Source: Chionis minor (taxonomy: Eukaryota > Chordata > Aves > Charadriiformes > Chionididae). Taken from it: a DNA stretch of 64,000 bases. The notes beneath the pieces are model-generated. The model saw only the letters and a list, made by a program, of their open reading frames with translations, made no database searches and was not told the origin of the DNA. Positions 35,651 through 47,800 of the stretch are shown here, piece by piece (within the stretch, counting starts at the first letter, position 1; each line of letters begins with the position of its first letter). A program made the position numbers and the translations under genes. Location of the stretch: contig VZSF01001340.1 in NCBI GenBank assembly GCA_013398295.1, positions 1 through 64,000 on the forward strand, in the 5' to 3' direction.

Positions 35651-37999
35651 AATGCAATACCTCTTTACCCTCAGGCCGCCCACTTTCATACATTAAAAAT
35701 ATTCTATTTAAATGCAGATTTTGATTTGCTATCTGGCATGGCCTTTAAGGAGAGGAGACAGGAGAAAAGGAAGAATGCGGGCGTCTCTTAATTTAATTAC
35801 ATGTTTCTTTTCACGTGCAAAGGTACAAGCAGTTGTTAGGTGTACGGCCTTGCACGTATTTAAAAAAAAAAAAGGTGCGAGGTCCATTTTTGAAAATCTG
35901 TGAAAGAAAAGGTAATCTCACCCTGGGGAGAGAGTCCGGTGGGATCTTAGGGATGTAAATGTGGGGGTATGTGTATATGTGTGCGTTCCAGGCTCCCGCA
36001 TCCCTCCCGCTGGACGGCTGGATCCCAGCGCTGTGACTGCGTCAACACCACCCTGCTGGAAATCGGAGCTCGGGTGAAAGCAACCGCCTGCTAAACCGAA
36101 GAGATTATTTGTAGATACACCCACAAGATGGGTGCAGTAATGTGGTTTCTGCTGTGGACCCATCCGGTGTGGCAGCAGGGTGGGGGCTGAGGGGCTCTCC
36201 CGTGCCTGGGAGGTGTTGGGATGGGTGCTCCTTGTTCCGTTCGCTTGGCGTCATCCGGGTGGATGTGGGTTTCTGGAATGGAAAACCAAAATGGTTTCTT
36301 TATGACTGCCTTAGAAACAGTGGTAGTTTCTGCGGACTGCGAGGGACAAGAGTCATGGCAGCAGAATGGTTTGGACACCATGGAAGTGACTTTGCCATTT
36401 GATCACGTAAAAACCTGGGAGGTTGCGTTTGGTGCTGGTACTCTTTGTCTGCATTTGTATGTCATACAAGTGAAAGCCTCTTTTCAGAACTCAAGAATAT
36501 TTGAATTTCCATGCCCTGGAGCAGATAGGTTGAGTGGTATCAGAGATTATCAGATTTAATTCATTTGTTTTAAATGTAAATTGATTTGAAGCCACTGGGA
36601 GCCGTTAAAGTGTGCGGTCGTCGGCCTCCACACTTGCCGTGTATTATTTCTCCTACCATCCGCCTCTGTCCGTCCCTTCTCCCAGCCTTTTATCAGGCTG
36701 GTTTGTTCCTCCCATCTCAAAAGAGACCTGAGTTTCGGGGCTCCGTGCATCTCGGCGTCATGTGTGAGGTGTGATGTCTCTTCTCCTGACAAGTGCTTGA
36801 ACATTTTGGCTTTGCTGGTGACGTGCTGTGGCCGTATCCCAGCCAATAATCTCCTGGAGCCTGAATTTCTCCCTGCGTCCACCGGCGTTTCTCTCCCTTG
36901 TCTGTAACACAGAGATAATGCGGGTGTTAATGGAGTTAGGGGGTGGTTTAATTGGGGTAGGTAACGGTGATTATTCCTGCAGCCTGCGAGGGCACCGGCT
37001 GTGGTGGGACAGAGTTTAAAAAGCCGACGGGCTCCCAGCTCTGCCGCCTCTCCGGGCTGTGCTGGCACCCTGGCCACAGCGTCTCCGCTTCTCCAAGTTC
37101 AGTGCAAAATGTGTGTTTTCAGGGGCTGCGTGATTCACCATGGGCAGCTTATAGATTCCTGTAAATATAAACTCAGGGCTGTACCAAATAATGCCAAATG
37201 TGTATTTTTAATTCTCTATATAAAATTATTTGATCTCTGAGAGCATCGAATTTGCCAATTTTTCTCTGAGCCACATAGATATTAAAATCATATTATGCAC
37301 AATATGCGGTAGTAAAGTTGGAGTCGCAACGGAAAGCAAGATTACATTTTTTTTCCCTTTAATTTTAGTCTCGAAGAACATGTCCTTCTGTAGAAAAGGT
37401 TATTTGTCTAATATTCTGGAGAACAGTTTGCCAAATTTGGTAAGAGTTATCCCCATAAAATGGGCTGCAAAGGGAAAGCAAGCCATGGGAACACTTGGGA
37501 CTCTAAATCCATCTTGGTTTCCCAGCACAAATGCAAACTCTTAATTTTTGGACCGTTGTGAGCATTGGGGCAGCAGCTGGGATTTGCTTTGAGGGGTTGC
37601 TCCGGCGCTTGGAGCTCTGACCTGCAGCCGCTCTTCAGACCTACTGGGTGGCATCGGGAGGTATTTAAAATACACCTTTCTCCTTTTTGGAAAAAGTAAA
37701 TCCCAACATCTTGCTCTCCTTCTTCGGCATTCAAAAATAAAAGCGTTTAGAAATGGTCATAGCCTTAAAATAAATGTTAATAGGTGAATAAAACCCAGCT
37801 GATTTAAAACATCCGAGGAAGCATTGATGGTACGACCCATCTGGTGAGCGCTTAGCTCAGGACTCCTCAGCTCCAGACTGATAAGTTTTGCTGGTTTTGG
37901 GGGGTATTTTTTATTCCAGACATGGGGGGGAGGAAGAAAATCAGTGGAATTGGTTTACATATTTCCTTAACTACTCTCACAATAGCGAAAAGCTCTCAT

Positions 38000-38480
38000 C
38001 AAGTATGTATCAGATTATTTTATTATGCCAACATTAATATTGGAAGCACACACGTAATCTGGAGTCAGCAGGTTCATACACTACTATCTCATTAAATTTT
38101 CAGGCAAAAGCTGCAAAAATTAATTGGAGGCGTGTAATAGTTTAGAATGTGAGCTGGCTTATGGTAATATAAATTACATGAGGAGAAGACAGTTTTATAT
38201 ACTGAGAGAGGGAAAACTGGTTTACTTTAATGAGAAGAGATAGAAATGTGGAGCTATTTTTTCATTACAGATGCACTCTAAACTGTTTGGACTTACTTGA
38301 TGAATAGAGTTAATTCTCTGCTACAGTTCCAATAATTCATGTTGCACAGTTTAATGACTTCTAGATAAAAACAGGATTGAAATGTTAATTTCTATGAAGA
38401 AATTGGAGCACTCTCATACATCAAGCTTTTTTTCTATTAAACTACTAGTTAATTTCGCTAAACAAGTCTCTTAGAGATAT
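38000..38480. other. AT-rich block, possible conserved noncoding element
   Basis: A long repeat-free AT-rich stretch with ATTAATTGG-type and TAAT words and almost no CpG. There are no frames of note. Confidence 0.2.
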
Positions 38481-39483
38481 TTCATGCTACACAGATTTTT
38501 GTATTTCTCACCTGCTTTATTTTATTCCGTTGGCCATGAGCGTTGGCTACCGCAGAGTGCCACTGAGATGCAGAAAAAATTCGGTTGTTCTTAACCTGCC
38601 ATTAGAAAAATGAAAAGCATTTTTGCCTGCAACGCGCGCACTGGCGTGTTTAGGCCTTTGGGCACTTTCTCCGGTATTTCCCAGCTGATGCTTCACCTGG
38701 GGAATGTTTTGGGTTCACACGTTCTCCACCCCGTTGGCTGCACAGGGTGCTGCTGGGTGGTCAGTAGCATCTGGCTGCCATGCTTGGACCTCCTCCTCCG
38801 TTCATGTTGACCTGGTGGTCTTCTTCATGCTGCCCGAGGTTGGGTACCGCTGACCAATGCTGTACAGAGATGACAAAATTGGTTTTCCTATTGCATATTC
38901 CTTGTTTTAGGGGTTTTCTCTGCTAACTTGCGTTTTGTTTCCCTGGTTTTCGTTCTGGTGTCATCATGGTAGGCATGTAGTCCTTGCAGCAGCCTTGCCC
39001 TTCCCTCATGTTTGGTGCCATACCACTCGCCATTGCATGTGCTTGGCTGTTCACCTTCCCTCCGTTTGGTATTTGCAGTTTTAGATCTGTGATCTGGTTT
39101 TATATTTGTAATATTCTGCAACATCTTTACACGGGGACCTCATCATAAAACCCAGTTAGTAGAAACCAGCTTGGTCTTGCCTTTTACAGTGGATTGCAGG
39201 ACTCATGCTCCTTCTTGAGGTCCCTCTTGCCCATGACTTCCCTTCCCGTCCCCGTCCGTGCTGGGCTGCCATCCCCTCTGCCTACAGCAGCTCCCCGGCT
39301 GATGCTCTCTGTGCTTTCAGCTCAACTTCCCCAGGGGGTTTCCTGCCTTTTTATTTTGGGGTTTCCTGCATTTATATTTCTTGCTGCGGCCAGGTCTTGC
39401 CCGCAGTGCTCAGCTGAGGCCCTGCACGCCGCTGTGGCACTGGAGGGGTGGTGTGTTTCATTGCCAGCTTCAGGTTAGGACAA

Positions 39484-39739
39484 GGTTAGGACAAGAGGAA
39501 GCCTCACGTTGTGCCAGGGGAAGTTTAAGTTGGATACTAGGAAAAATTTCTTCAGGGTCATCAAGCATTGCAACAGGCTGCCCAGGGAGGTGGTGGAGTC
39601 GCCGTCCCTGGAGGTATTTCCCAGCCGGGCAGACGTGGTGCTGAGGGACATGGGTTAGGGGTGGCTTTGGCAGTGTCGGGTTGATGGACTCGGTGATCTT
39701 AAAAGTCTTTTCCAACCAAAACGATTCTATAATTCTGTG
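39484..39739 (+). mobile_element. CR1 LINE 3' end, short copy
   Basis: This is the last quarter-kilobase of a CR1 element in sense orientation. It begins within GGACAAGAGGAAGCCTCACG, continues through GGAAAAATTTCTTCAGGGTC and CAGGCTGCCCAGGGAGGTGG, and ends TCTTTTCCAACCAAAACGATTCTATAATTCTGTG. Its motifs (GGTGATCTTAAAAGTCTTTTCC) place it in a different subfamily from the copies at 4192 and 61266. No coding part remains. The first bases overlap a small direct repeat of GGTTAGGACAA (39473-39495), so the 5' junction is approximate. Confidence 0.93.
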
Positions 39740-41113
39740 TAGGTTTGCTGGGAGCCAAAGCCCAGACTTGCAAAAACACCAGCCTGGTCAGAGGTCAAAC
39801 ATTTACTGTCCAGACAGTGAGATGATGGTCAAACACTCTTTTTTACTTTTTATTTATTTGTGTTTACTTCAATGTAAAGCCGTTCTGCTTTTCTTTCTGT
39901 GCGTTTGGTGGATGTTGAAGAACTTTCCTCCTTAGGCTGGTGAGATGAGGGTGAGGGAGGTGCTGGGGCTGCCACAGGAATGCCAGCTCTGCTGGACTTG
40001 TTCCTTCAGATGTGTTGGACTCCTTGGTAGACTCCATAGGTGCACGTGTTACAACAGATGACACTGTTTTGATGTTTCGTCTTGGGTCTTCTTTGCCGAA
40101 GCATCCTCCCCCGCTTCACTGGGACGCCGAGTGCCATCAGGAGGACTCATGCCTGTGGTGGAGCCCTGGGCTGAGCATGGGTGCTTTTGGGGGCTTGGGT
40201 TCCCTGCAGGGCTGAGTAGGTCATTGCCGCCTGCGATCCTGTCCACGTGTCCCCTGCTCCATGGCTGCTGTTGTTGTTTAGCGCCATAATCCTGCAGGGG
40301 GATGGACAGCCAGCCTTGCTCAACGGAGGAGCTCAGTCCCCGTGCCCTGACGGTGGCAAGGAGGGAGAGACACAGGCTGCCCAGCATGGGTGGTAATCCC
40401 TTTGGTTGTCAATACATGCTTCTTGAGAACAGGTTTTCACTTTTTGTATTCAAATAGAGCTGTTCTCTGTGCGCACAAGAGAAACTTTCAACCTTCCACT
40501 CTAGATGTAGAGTTTCATGGGGGTTTTTTGTGCGTGGAGGTGAGGAAACCATCATCGAGGTGCAGGCTCTTGCAAAGAGGTGAATTATCAAGGTGAGCTT
40601 GGCTGGTGAGTTGGTGGCTGTGGGGACACCACCATGGAGCTGCAGGTGAGCTCTCCTTTGGGGTCGGGCGCTCCTCTCCCACACTCTCCTGGTAGCCATG
40701 TCCAAACCCTTGTGGGAAGTGTCTGGTGCCAGCGTTTTGCCTGAAGGAGGAGAATTTTGGGGACTGGTGACATCAGCCAAGTGCCCATCCAAGTTGGGAA
40801 GTGAGGGTCTGGCCGCCATGGGAGGGAGCTGTGCCCCTCAGCCTGGTTTCTCCCAGCCTTGGGCTGCTGGTCCTGAAAGGCGCTTTTATACGTGGACCTT
40901 GTAGCGTGTTGTGTGGCCCCGGTGTCTGACACTGGATTAATCAAAGTGTTGCGCGTGCGAGGTGTACGGTACAATTATTTTAACCCATTTTGCTTTCTAG
41001 TGTGGAAAATCTGCTTAAAATAGGACTTGCTAAAGTCATTGTACCATATACAAAGGGGTTATTAAAATGCACACTAGAAATAGAAAACAGGATTAGAAGA
41101 GACACTTTGGCTT

Positions 41114-41144
41114 TGAGGCCTTCTCCAGCCGAAAGAAGGCCTCA
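41114..41144. other. Perfect 11-bp hairpin, 9-base loop
   Basis: TGAGGCCTTCT (41114-41124) and AGAAGGCCTCA (41134-41144) are exact complements around CCAGCCGAA. No function is assigned. Confidence 0.9.
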
Positions 41145-42738
41145 TGGCCAAAATGTCTGCTTTAATCTCATTTTCTGTTTTCTGGTAGGAATTTTATTAA
41201 CTCTCCTCACCCCCTGCCAGCCCCCCCGTCTCTCTCTGCCCACGTGCTGGCATGTCCCTGCCCGGCTCCCTTCCCACAGCTGGGGGCTCCGAAGACAAAA
41301 GGAGATTTTTCTCTTGTCGTAATGGCAAGACCTTTTATTTGTAGCCCAGAAAAACCCTCCCCAAAACCTGCAACTCATTTCTATCAAACAACTTTTGGTT
41401 ATTTTTAATGTGCCTCCCCTCTATCAGAATTATTTGCTTTTCAGTCCTGGTGAAGGCTTATTGTGCTTTTGTGGTTTTGGTACAGGAAAAACACCTGGAA
41501 ATCCTAATTATTTAATATGAGATGCTGCGTTTTCTGTCTCTGAAGGTAATTCAATAGTGGACACCTGTGATGTGGATATCTATAGATCTGTAGATCTGTA
41601 TTTCTGTTGGAAATGCAAAAACTGTGTGGTATACCAACAACTTAATGTATTAAACATGTCTTGTAATTTAAATTCGACCTTTTCTGGATAATCTTGAACT
41701 GACACCTAGTTGCTTCACAGCGTTCTAACATTTGGGTTCCTAAATGGAGTTTTTAATTTAACATATAAAAATTTGTGCCCCAGATTAGGGGGGAAAAAAA
41801 GCCCAAATCTTGCTGTAACTCTTAATTACAGCTAATTACTGTATTTCTTAATTAGAGTCTTAATTTCCGACTATTTAACTTCAGTGAAATAGAGTGAAAA
41901 GAAGCAGTCCACAGAGAACCCATCTAAAAGAAGCAGTCATGCTGTTTTCATATTCTTATATTTTCAGGGAATCCTGAACGTGTTGAATTTTATTTCTGTT
42001 AACTGGGAAGGGCAGCAAACTTTGGCCGTAATTGCAGCAGGAAACTTCTAGGGCAGGAAAAAATAACTCTGTTTGAAAGGATTCGCACCCAGTTTGCGGG
42101 TTGGAGGAGGGAGAAAAGCACCCAGAACCGAAAACGGGGAGATGTTTGCAGAGGGTGAATCTGCGGCATCTCCAGTAGGTTACTCGCCGGTTGGGGTAAT
42201 AAATATTTGAAGAACTTGCCGGTGACCCGATTTTTAAATGTGAAATGGGTGTTTACATCCAAAAGTTTTGGATGTTTATAGCTGGAGCCTCAAAATCCTT
42301 CTTGGCTCGTAACGTCACCACGTACCCACCCGAGTGCTGAGGTGAAGGTCCAGCTGCGGCATTTGGGTTTCCTCTGAAGACACGTCCTTCAGATGTGTCA
42401 CCCATCCGCCTCCCCAGGTCACAGCATCCCTGCTCCCCCAGGTGCCCTGACTCTCGTGATTTTTATTTTTTTCCTCCCAAAACAAAAGAAAACATTAAAA
42501 AAACCCCAAAAAACACTGGGATGTTTTCTTGAAATGCAACACCAAACGTGAGCGCGTTTCTGCTGCAGAAAGGCCGATTCTCCCTCGGAGAAGGGTACAA
42601 ACGGTCAGCTTTAAACCTTATAACAAAAGGTTAATTTTTCTTCCTTGACGTCTTGCTGACTAAGTCAAACCCCGAACATGAGGTCGTTGGCTGTTCCGTA
42701 CGTTTCCAAAGACGGCTTTATACACCCGTGATATCAGT

Positions 42739-42820
42739 TTTGTGTCTCTTGGCAACAGATTGGTTCTGGCACCCCGAGGACGGGGCGCGTTGGCATTCTT
42801 GAACTGCCAAGAGACACAAA
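42739..42820. repeat. 16-bp perfect inverted repeat, 50-base spacer
   Basis: TTTGTGTCTCTTGGCA (42739-42754) and TGCCAAGAGACACAAA (42805-42820) are exact complements. Outside the arms, further pairs (G42737-C42822, C42735-G42824, T42734-A42825, A42733-T42826) extend the stem with two mismatched positions. The spacer holds its own small hairpin CCCCG-AGGA-CGGGG (42772-42785). As RNA this would fold into an approximately 94-nt structure. Options are a microRNA-like precursor, a remnant of a terminal-inverted-repeat element, or chance. The flanks show no clear target duplication. Confidence 0.85.
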
Positions 42821-43222
42821 GCAGATTCTGGGGGTATCTGATGCCTTGCTGAAAATACATTAAAATACGTTTGGCGCGATAATAATGTTTTGAAAAATGA
42901 GCTTTTTTTTTGGTGGGTTTTTTTTTTTTTTTCCTGAGCCAGTCCTCCCCCTTCCCCATTCATCGGTATGTTTTTAATGCTTTAGCTCCCGCTGCCCTTT
43001 GTGGATGGATGCGTCTATCTGGAATGCCGCTTGCCCTCGCCCAGGGGTGATGCCTCCATCGCAGAGCTGTTTTCTTTCTCTTTTCCCTCTGTGCAGATGG
43101 AGAAAACTGCTAGAACCACAAGAAGAAAACATTAATTTATATTTATATTATTTTTTTCTTCAAGGAAACTGTCCACTGTAGAAAGAGCTGGCAATCCAGC
43201 ATTTCACTGAGGTTTTTTTCTC

Positions 43223-43288
43223 AAAAAAAAAAAAAAAAAAAAAAANNNNNNNNNNNNNNNNNNNNNNNNNNAAAAAAAAAAAAAAAAA
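43223..43288. repeat. Poly(A) tract interrupted by an N gap
   Basis: There are 23 A bases (43223-43245), then 26 N (43246-43271), then 17 A bases (43272-43288). The gap sits wholly inside a homopolymer, so it marks sequencing or assembly failure over an A tract of uncertain length, not lost unique sequence. Confidence 0.98.
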
Positions 43289-44499
43289 GAAGATTCTTTG
43301 ATTCTTTATATTATAGAGCTGATTATGATGTGTCTATTGGATGATCTTGGCAAAGTCTTAAGTGCCTTATGTGCATAACCAGGACAAGTGCTGAAACCAT
43401 GTAGAATAATTTATAATGCACGGCACAGCCAAAAATCTGCTGTCCTTCAATGGGTGAATTAAATAAGCGTCATCCTACCTAGCTTTGAAATCGCCCCGTT
43501 TGCTTACCGCAAATTGCCTGTCCAGGGGTGAGGAACGATGACCCCCGGGGAGGTGCTGCACGAGTATCTGCTTGGGCTGGGAGGGACGAAGATGCACCTG
43601 GGGATTTCGGCAGTTCCTCTGGCCCCGTAGCAATTGCCAAGCGGGCAGAGGCGGCGTGATGACCGGGGGGCAGGTTCCTACTTCCCTTTGGGTCTGCGGA
43701 CACTGTGCCATGGGCTTCAGCAGGACCGGGCTGAGGTCTGGCGCGAGGGCGAGGTGTGGAAGACCCAACTCAGAAGAGGCAGATGTGGGAAAGAGGAGCT
43801 GGAGGGAAGGGGCAAAATGTGAAATGCTGAGGTTTGGAAGACGGTGTGGCTGTGCTTGAGGAAAGGGGGAAGAGCCGAAGAGCAAGGCAGGGGTTTTGGG
43901 TGGTTTGCATGTGCGTGGCTCTGCTTGGAGGGGCTTCGTCTGGTGCAGTTGTGGCTGCTCTGCCCCAGCTGGTGCAGAGATGTTTGGGATGTGTCTGGTG
44001 ATGACTTGAGAGCTGCAAAAACACCTCTCTGCTTTACTTACAAACGTAGATTCTTGTGTCTCCTGCAGTTGTGCCGCCAAAGACCTCTTACCTGTTGTTA
44101 AGGAGGTGCTCGTCAGGATGTGCAAATATTGGTGAGATAGGTCTGAGAGGTTCTAGGTTGGTCTTCAGCTAAATCCTGATTTCTTACAGACTCAGAGCAA
44201 GTTTCTTTTCGTGTTAAATTACACCGTCCTCTTTTTTGTTATATTCACGAATCTTGAGACTTGACTGTCATCTTCCAGTTTTAAATAGAGCACGTGGGAA
44301 GATCGAAACAGGCAACTTACTCACTGCGTGTCTAGTGGGGACTTGATAGACTTGCCAGCGTGTACTCTTGTACTTATTCCTCTCCATTAAATTATATGCT
44401 CGAGACCGTTTTTAAATGTGTACGTATCCAATGTTAATTTCAAGGAGCCAGATTTTTAAAAATACATATACTTAAATGGTGATGGAACCCATAAAAAAA

Positions 44500-44860
44500 T
44501 CTATTTAAAATCAATTGTATGCGAGAAGAAGTCAACAAACAAAAGGGCAGAGACAAGCATATCAGCTTTAATTTAGTACTGGATTCCCTTTGACAGGAGC
44601 CATTTAGATAGAGGGCAAAAAATTATCTCAGTGAAAAAGGCAGTGATTGATCACATGTTGGTAAGTGCAAAAAACAGAGGCGATTAAGGGACAAAGAGGA
44701 ATTATCATATTACAATGTCGCTGCCTGTCAAACCTCCGTTGTGTTGTGCATTCATGTGTCACGTTGTGACATTCGATCAGCGCTTAACTCCCCGGGACAA
44801 AGGGATGGTCGTTAAAAATCTTTAAATGCTGCTAGGAATTGTGCTGGGAGTGTAAATCCG
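44500..44860. other. AT-rich block, possible conserved noncoding element
   Basis: Repeat-free and CpG-poor except near its end, with TGTCAC-GTT-GTGACA (44757-44771), a 6-bp inverted repeat with a 3-base spacer. It is a candidate regulatory element on texture only. Confidence 0.2.
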
Positions 44861-47800
44861 TGTTTTGACTGCTGACAGAGATCTTTATGCCCGCAAGAAT
44901 AGATACGTGGGACCTGGCTGACAACTTATTAAGTAGATCTTAACGCCAGGGTGTTCCCAGCTCTTGCTCAACTTTGTTGTGGCTTTGCTGGCCAAAACGG
45001 GACAGGTCGGGAGGTGCCGGGGAGAGTGGGCTGGCGCTGCTCGTGGGAGAGGTAAAAGCAGCTGGAGATTGGTTACAACCAAGCAGGTGAGTCTCCAGAA
45101 AATGGAAAATCACCTGGGTGAAGCCAGGAGGTAGGTGGGCTGGTCAAACCCGCTATGAAAATCGGAGCGCTGAGGGGGAAGTGGAAGTGGGTTTATAGGA
45201 CAATGTGGGAAGAGGCAAGGAAACCCGCACGTGGCAAAGCGGTAGGGAGAGGTTGTCCACCCGGCTGGGCTTCTGGGGTGCCATATCTGCGTCGGCGTCT
45301 CCCGCAGGCTGGACCCAGTTACTATCCTGACCAGATCAGCTTCTCTCAGGTGGCGGTGGCAGAGCTGAGCGTGCGGGATGCGGCGGCAGATGCGTGCCGA
45401 TGGGGAGTGATGGGTTGTAGGGAGAGCAGTGCCATGGAGAGGCTGGAGTGGGCAAGCTCATCCCGCAGGCCTTGGGCCAGTGCGACCATGTCCCTGCGGG
45501 TCTGTGCCTCCGGGCTTGGTGGCATCTCCCATGGCTCAGCATGTTCTGCGGTGAGGTGCTGGTGTCCTGCTCCTGGGGTCCAGAAGCTCCTGGAGACCAT
45601 GGCACATTCATAAACCTCTTGTAGAAACCCAACAAAAAATGTGCCACACCATTAAAATAATGTACTACATTTAAAAAGGGTAACAAATCTTTAGGTTTTG
45701 CATTTTCTGCCCGTGGGAGGTGCTCCCAGGGTACCACTGGTGTGGCCCTGTGCTTTCCCACCCACGTGGCCTCTCTGCTGGATGCGGCAGGACACTTGGA
45801 TATTCCCCGGGTTGCCGGTGCAGGAGCTCGGTCGGAGAAGCCACTCTGCTGCTTTTTGGGGTCACACTCACATCTCCTTTCCTTGTCTTTTTCTGCCTCC
45901 AGTACACACAGTTCACCAGCGCCTGCCTGGGTCTGCCCAGCATGTGTGGCGCCACGGGGTTTATCTGCTCGGGGTTTTTTTGCAAAAAAAAAAGAGGGGA
46001 GCACGATCAATTGCCTCACTGGAGTACCAGCTCTTCTGAAAAAAACTACAGTTAAAGATATCTGCGTGACAAGGATGTGATAAGAGAAAAGCAGAAAAGT
46101 CACATAACTGTATTTTTTTAAAAAATAGTACATCAGCATAGTGGTAGAGCTCAGAGAACCAGCAACACAGCTTGTGACTTTCAAAGAGCTGCTGTTGAAG
46201 CAAGCGTTGTGGAGTAAAAAAGCTTGCTCCGGATTAGAACAGAAAACAGGTGGAGCATCAGCTGTTTTTCATGGAATATGTTGATGCTGGACTCCACTAA
46301 GCACCTGCATCGTGACTGCATGGCTGGATATCTTTATTAACAACCTGGGAAAAAGAGGTGGACAGTGGGTTGGTGGTGGCACGGAGGCAGGGGAAGATGG
46401 CACGGTGTCACTGGAGGGAGGCAGCCCTGGGAAGAAGGTGGCAGAGCTGAAGTTAAGTGAAGGAGGACCACAGGGGCAGATGGAAGTCACCACTGCCTGG
46501 CTTAGGCTCCCAGGAAGGAGCACTCCAAGCCCCTCGGACACGTTGCTGCGCTTTGAATGGACTGAGACCACTGGGGAAAAGGAGCGGAGGGTGGGCGCCG
46601 ACAGCTCGATGAAGACATCTGCTCAGTGTGCAGCCGCGGTCACAAAAGATCAAACAGGATGCTAGGCCATAGGAAGAACGGGTGACAAAATATGGAAAAT
46701 ATGCTAATGCTTTTACGCGGGTGTCCGCAGTGTCCCCATCTGGGTGTTCCGTGGAGGTCAGCCCCTCGCCTCTGTGGCACGGGAACCCCTGAGTTTTGGA
46801 GGTGGCAGCTGACGTGGTAACAGCTAGCAGTGTCACTTCTGTGTGGCTGAAAAGCTTGGGACTGTTTAGAAAGATCATGTGAGTAAGAGGATTCGTCGGA
46901 GAGGTTTTGTAAACTAATGCTTGACATATTTAACCTTTCTCAAGCTGCGAGAGCAAAGGAAAATCCATTAAAACCAGAGGCGACGCGTCTCCCCCCGGTG
47001 CTCGCTGCAGCACTGGGACGGGTGGGCAGCCCCCCGCAGTGCCCTGGCCGCGGCCCCCCCCGCTCCCCCCCTCCCTGCTCCTGCCATCGGAAGCATCGTC
47101 TGCTTATCTATCGACAAGCATATTTTAGCCCGTTGGACACTTTTTGGCAGCGCGTACTGAAGCTGCTTTTCATACCGCGTTAGAAATACGGTCCATCACA
47201 GCGTGTTCTCCTCCGCTACCAAATCCTTGCTGGGAATCTGAAATATTTTGAAGTCGCATTCAATTAAGGTGACCTCTTCTGCAGCACGGGGCTTCACTCC
47301 GCGGTGTTTTCACCAGCTTCGCCGTTTCCCTTCGTCGTACAGTCTCGATGCGAGTGATGGGGAAGCCTCTTACAGGCGGTGGGGGGGATCCCTGGTTGGG
47401 GATGGGGTACGCGGCAAGAGCGTGTAAGGCCAGATGGGATGGAGCTGCAGCATTTTTTTTGGAGGGGAGTTTGTTGCACACATATTCCTCTCACTCACGC
47501 TTTTTCCTTTTGCGCTCAGAAAGAGTCCTTGAACTGGGAGGGATGATTAATGCAGAGATCCTGAAAAGCGTAGTCGGCTTTTTAAAATTTTAGTTCCTTG
47601 GAAATAATGGGCTGGCTGCCATGGAAGAGGGTGCTGTAGGAGTTTATCTGAATACAAAATACTGGAAAGTCAAATCTTACAGTCATTTAATTTGTCCGGT
47701 GTTTTCAAATAAGGATACTAAATGGATATATTTAAAACAGTGTTACCTCGGGAAAAATATTTATTTGACAGGGTCACTGTTAGTTCACTGGTACAATACT

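Larger units (their letters stand above)
35281..39483. other. Unique, largely AT-rich noncoding DNA
   Basis: No gene seen downstream of the CpG island. The blocks 35340-35650 and 38000-38480 are AT-rich, CpG-poor and repeat-free, the texture of candidate conserved noncoding elements. An A run lies at about 35861-35872. The 173-residue minus frame at 36556-37077 has no recognisable domain. Confidence 0.55.
39740..43222. other. Unique noncoding DNA with inverted repeats
   Basis: No gene is supportable. Two inverted repeats are annotated separately (41114-41144 and 42739-42820). Overlapping frames at 40049-40974 (-) have no domain. T runs occur near 42902-42910 and 42918-42932. At about 43085-43096 a pyrimidine tract ends in GTGCAG, resembling a splice acceptor, but the following frame is only 12 codons. 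Confidence 0.55.

Noticed and set aside
43475..44125. 216-residue proline-rich minus-strand frame
   Set aside because: Low-complexity Pro/Ser/Leu/Gln composition, competing frames on the other strand, and no domain or splice context.
45888..45957. Polypyrimidine tract plus CAG followed by a Tyr-Thr-Gln-Phe-like reading frame
   Set aside because: No splice donor follows and no protein family was recognised.
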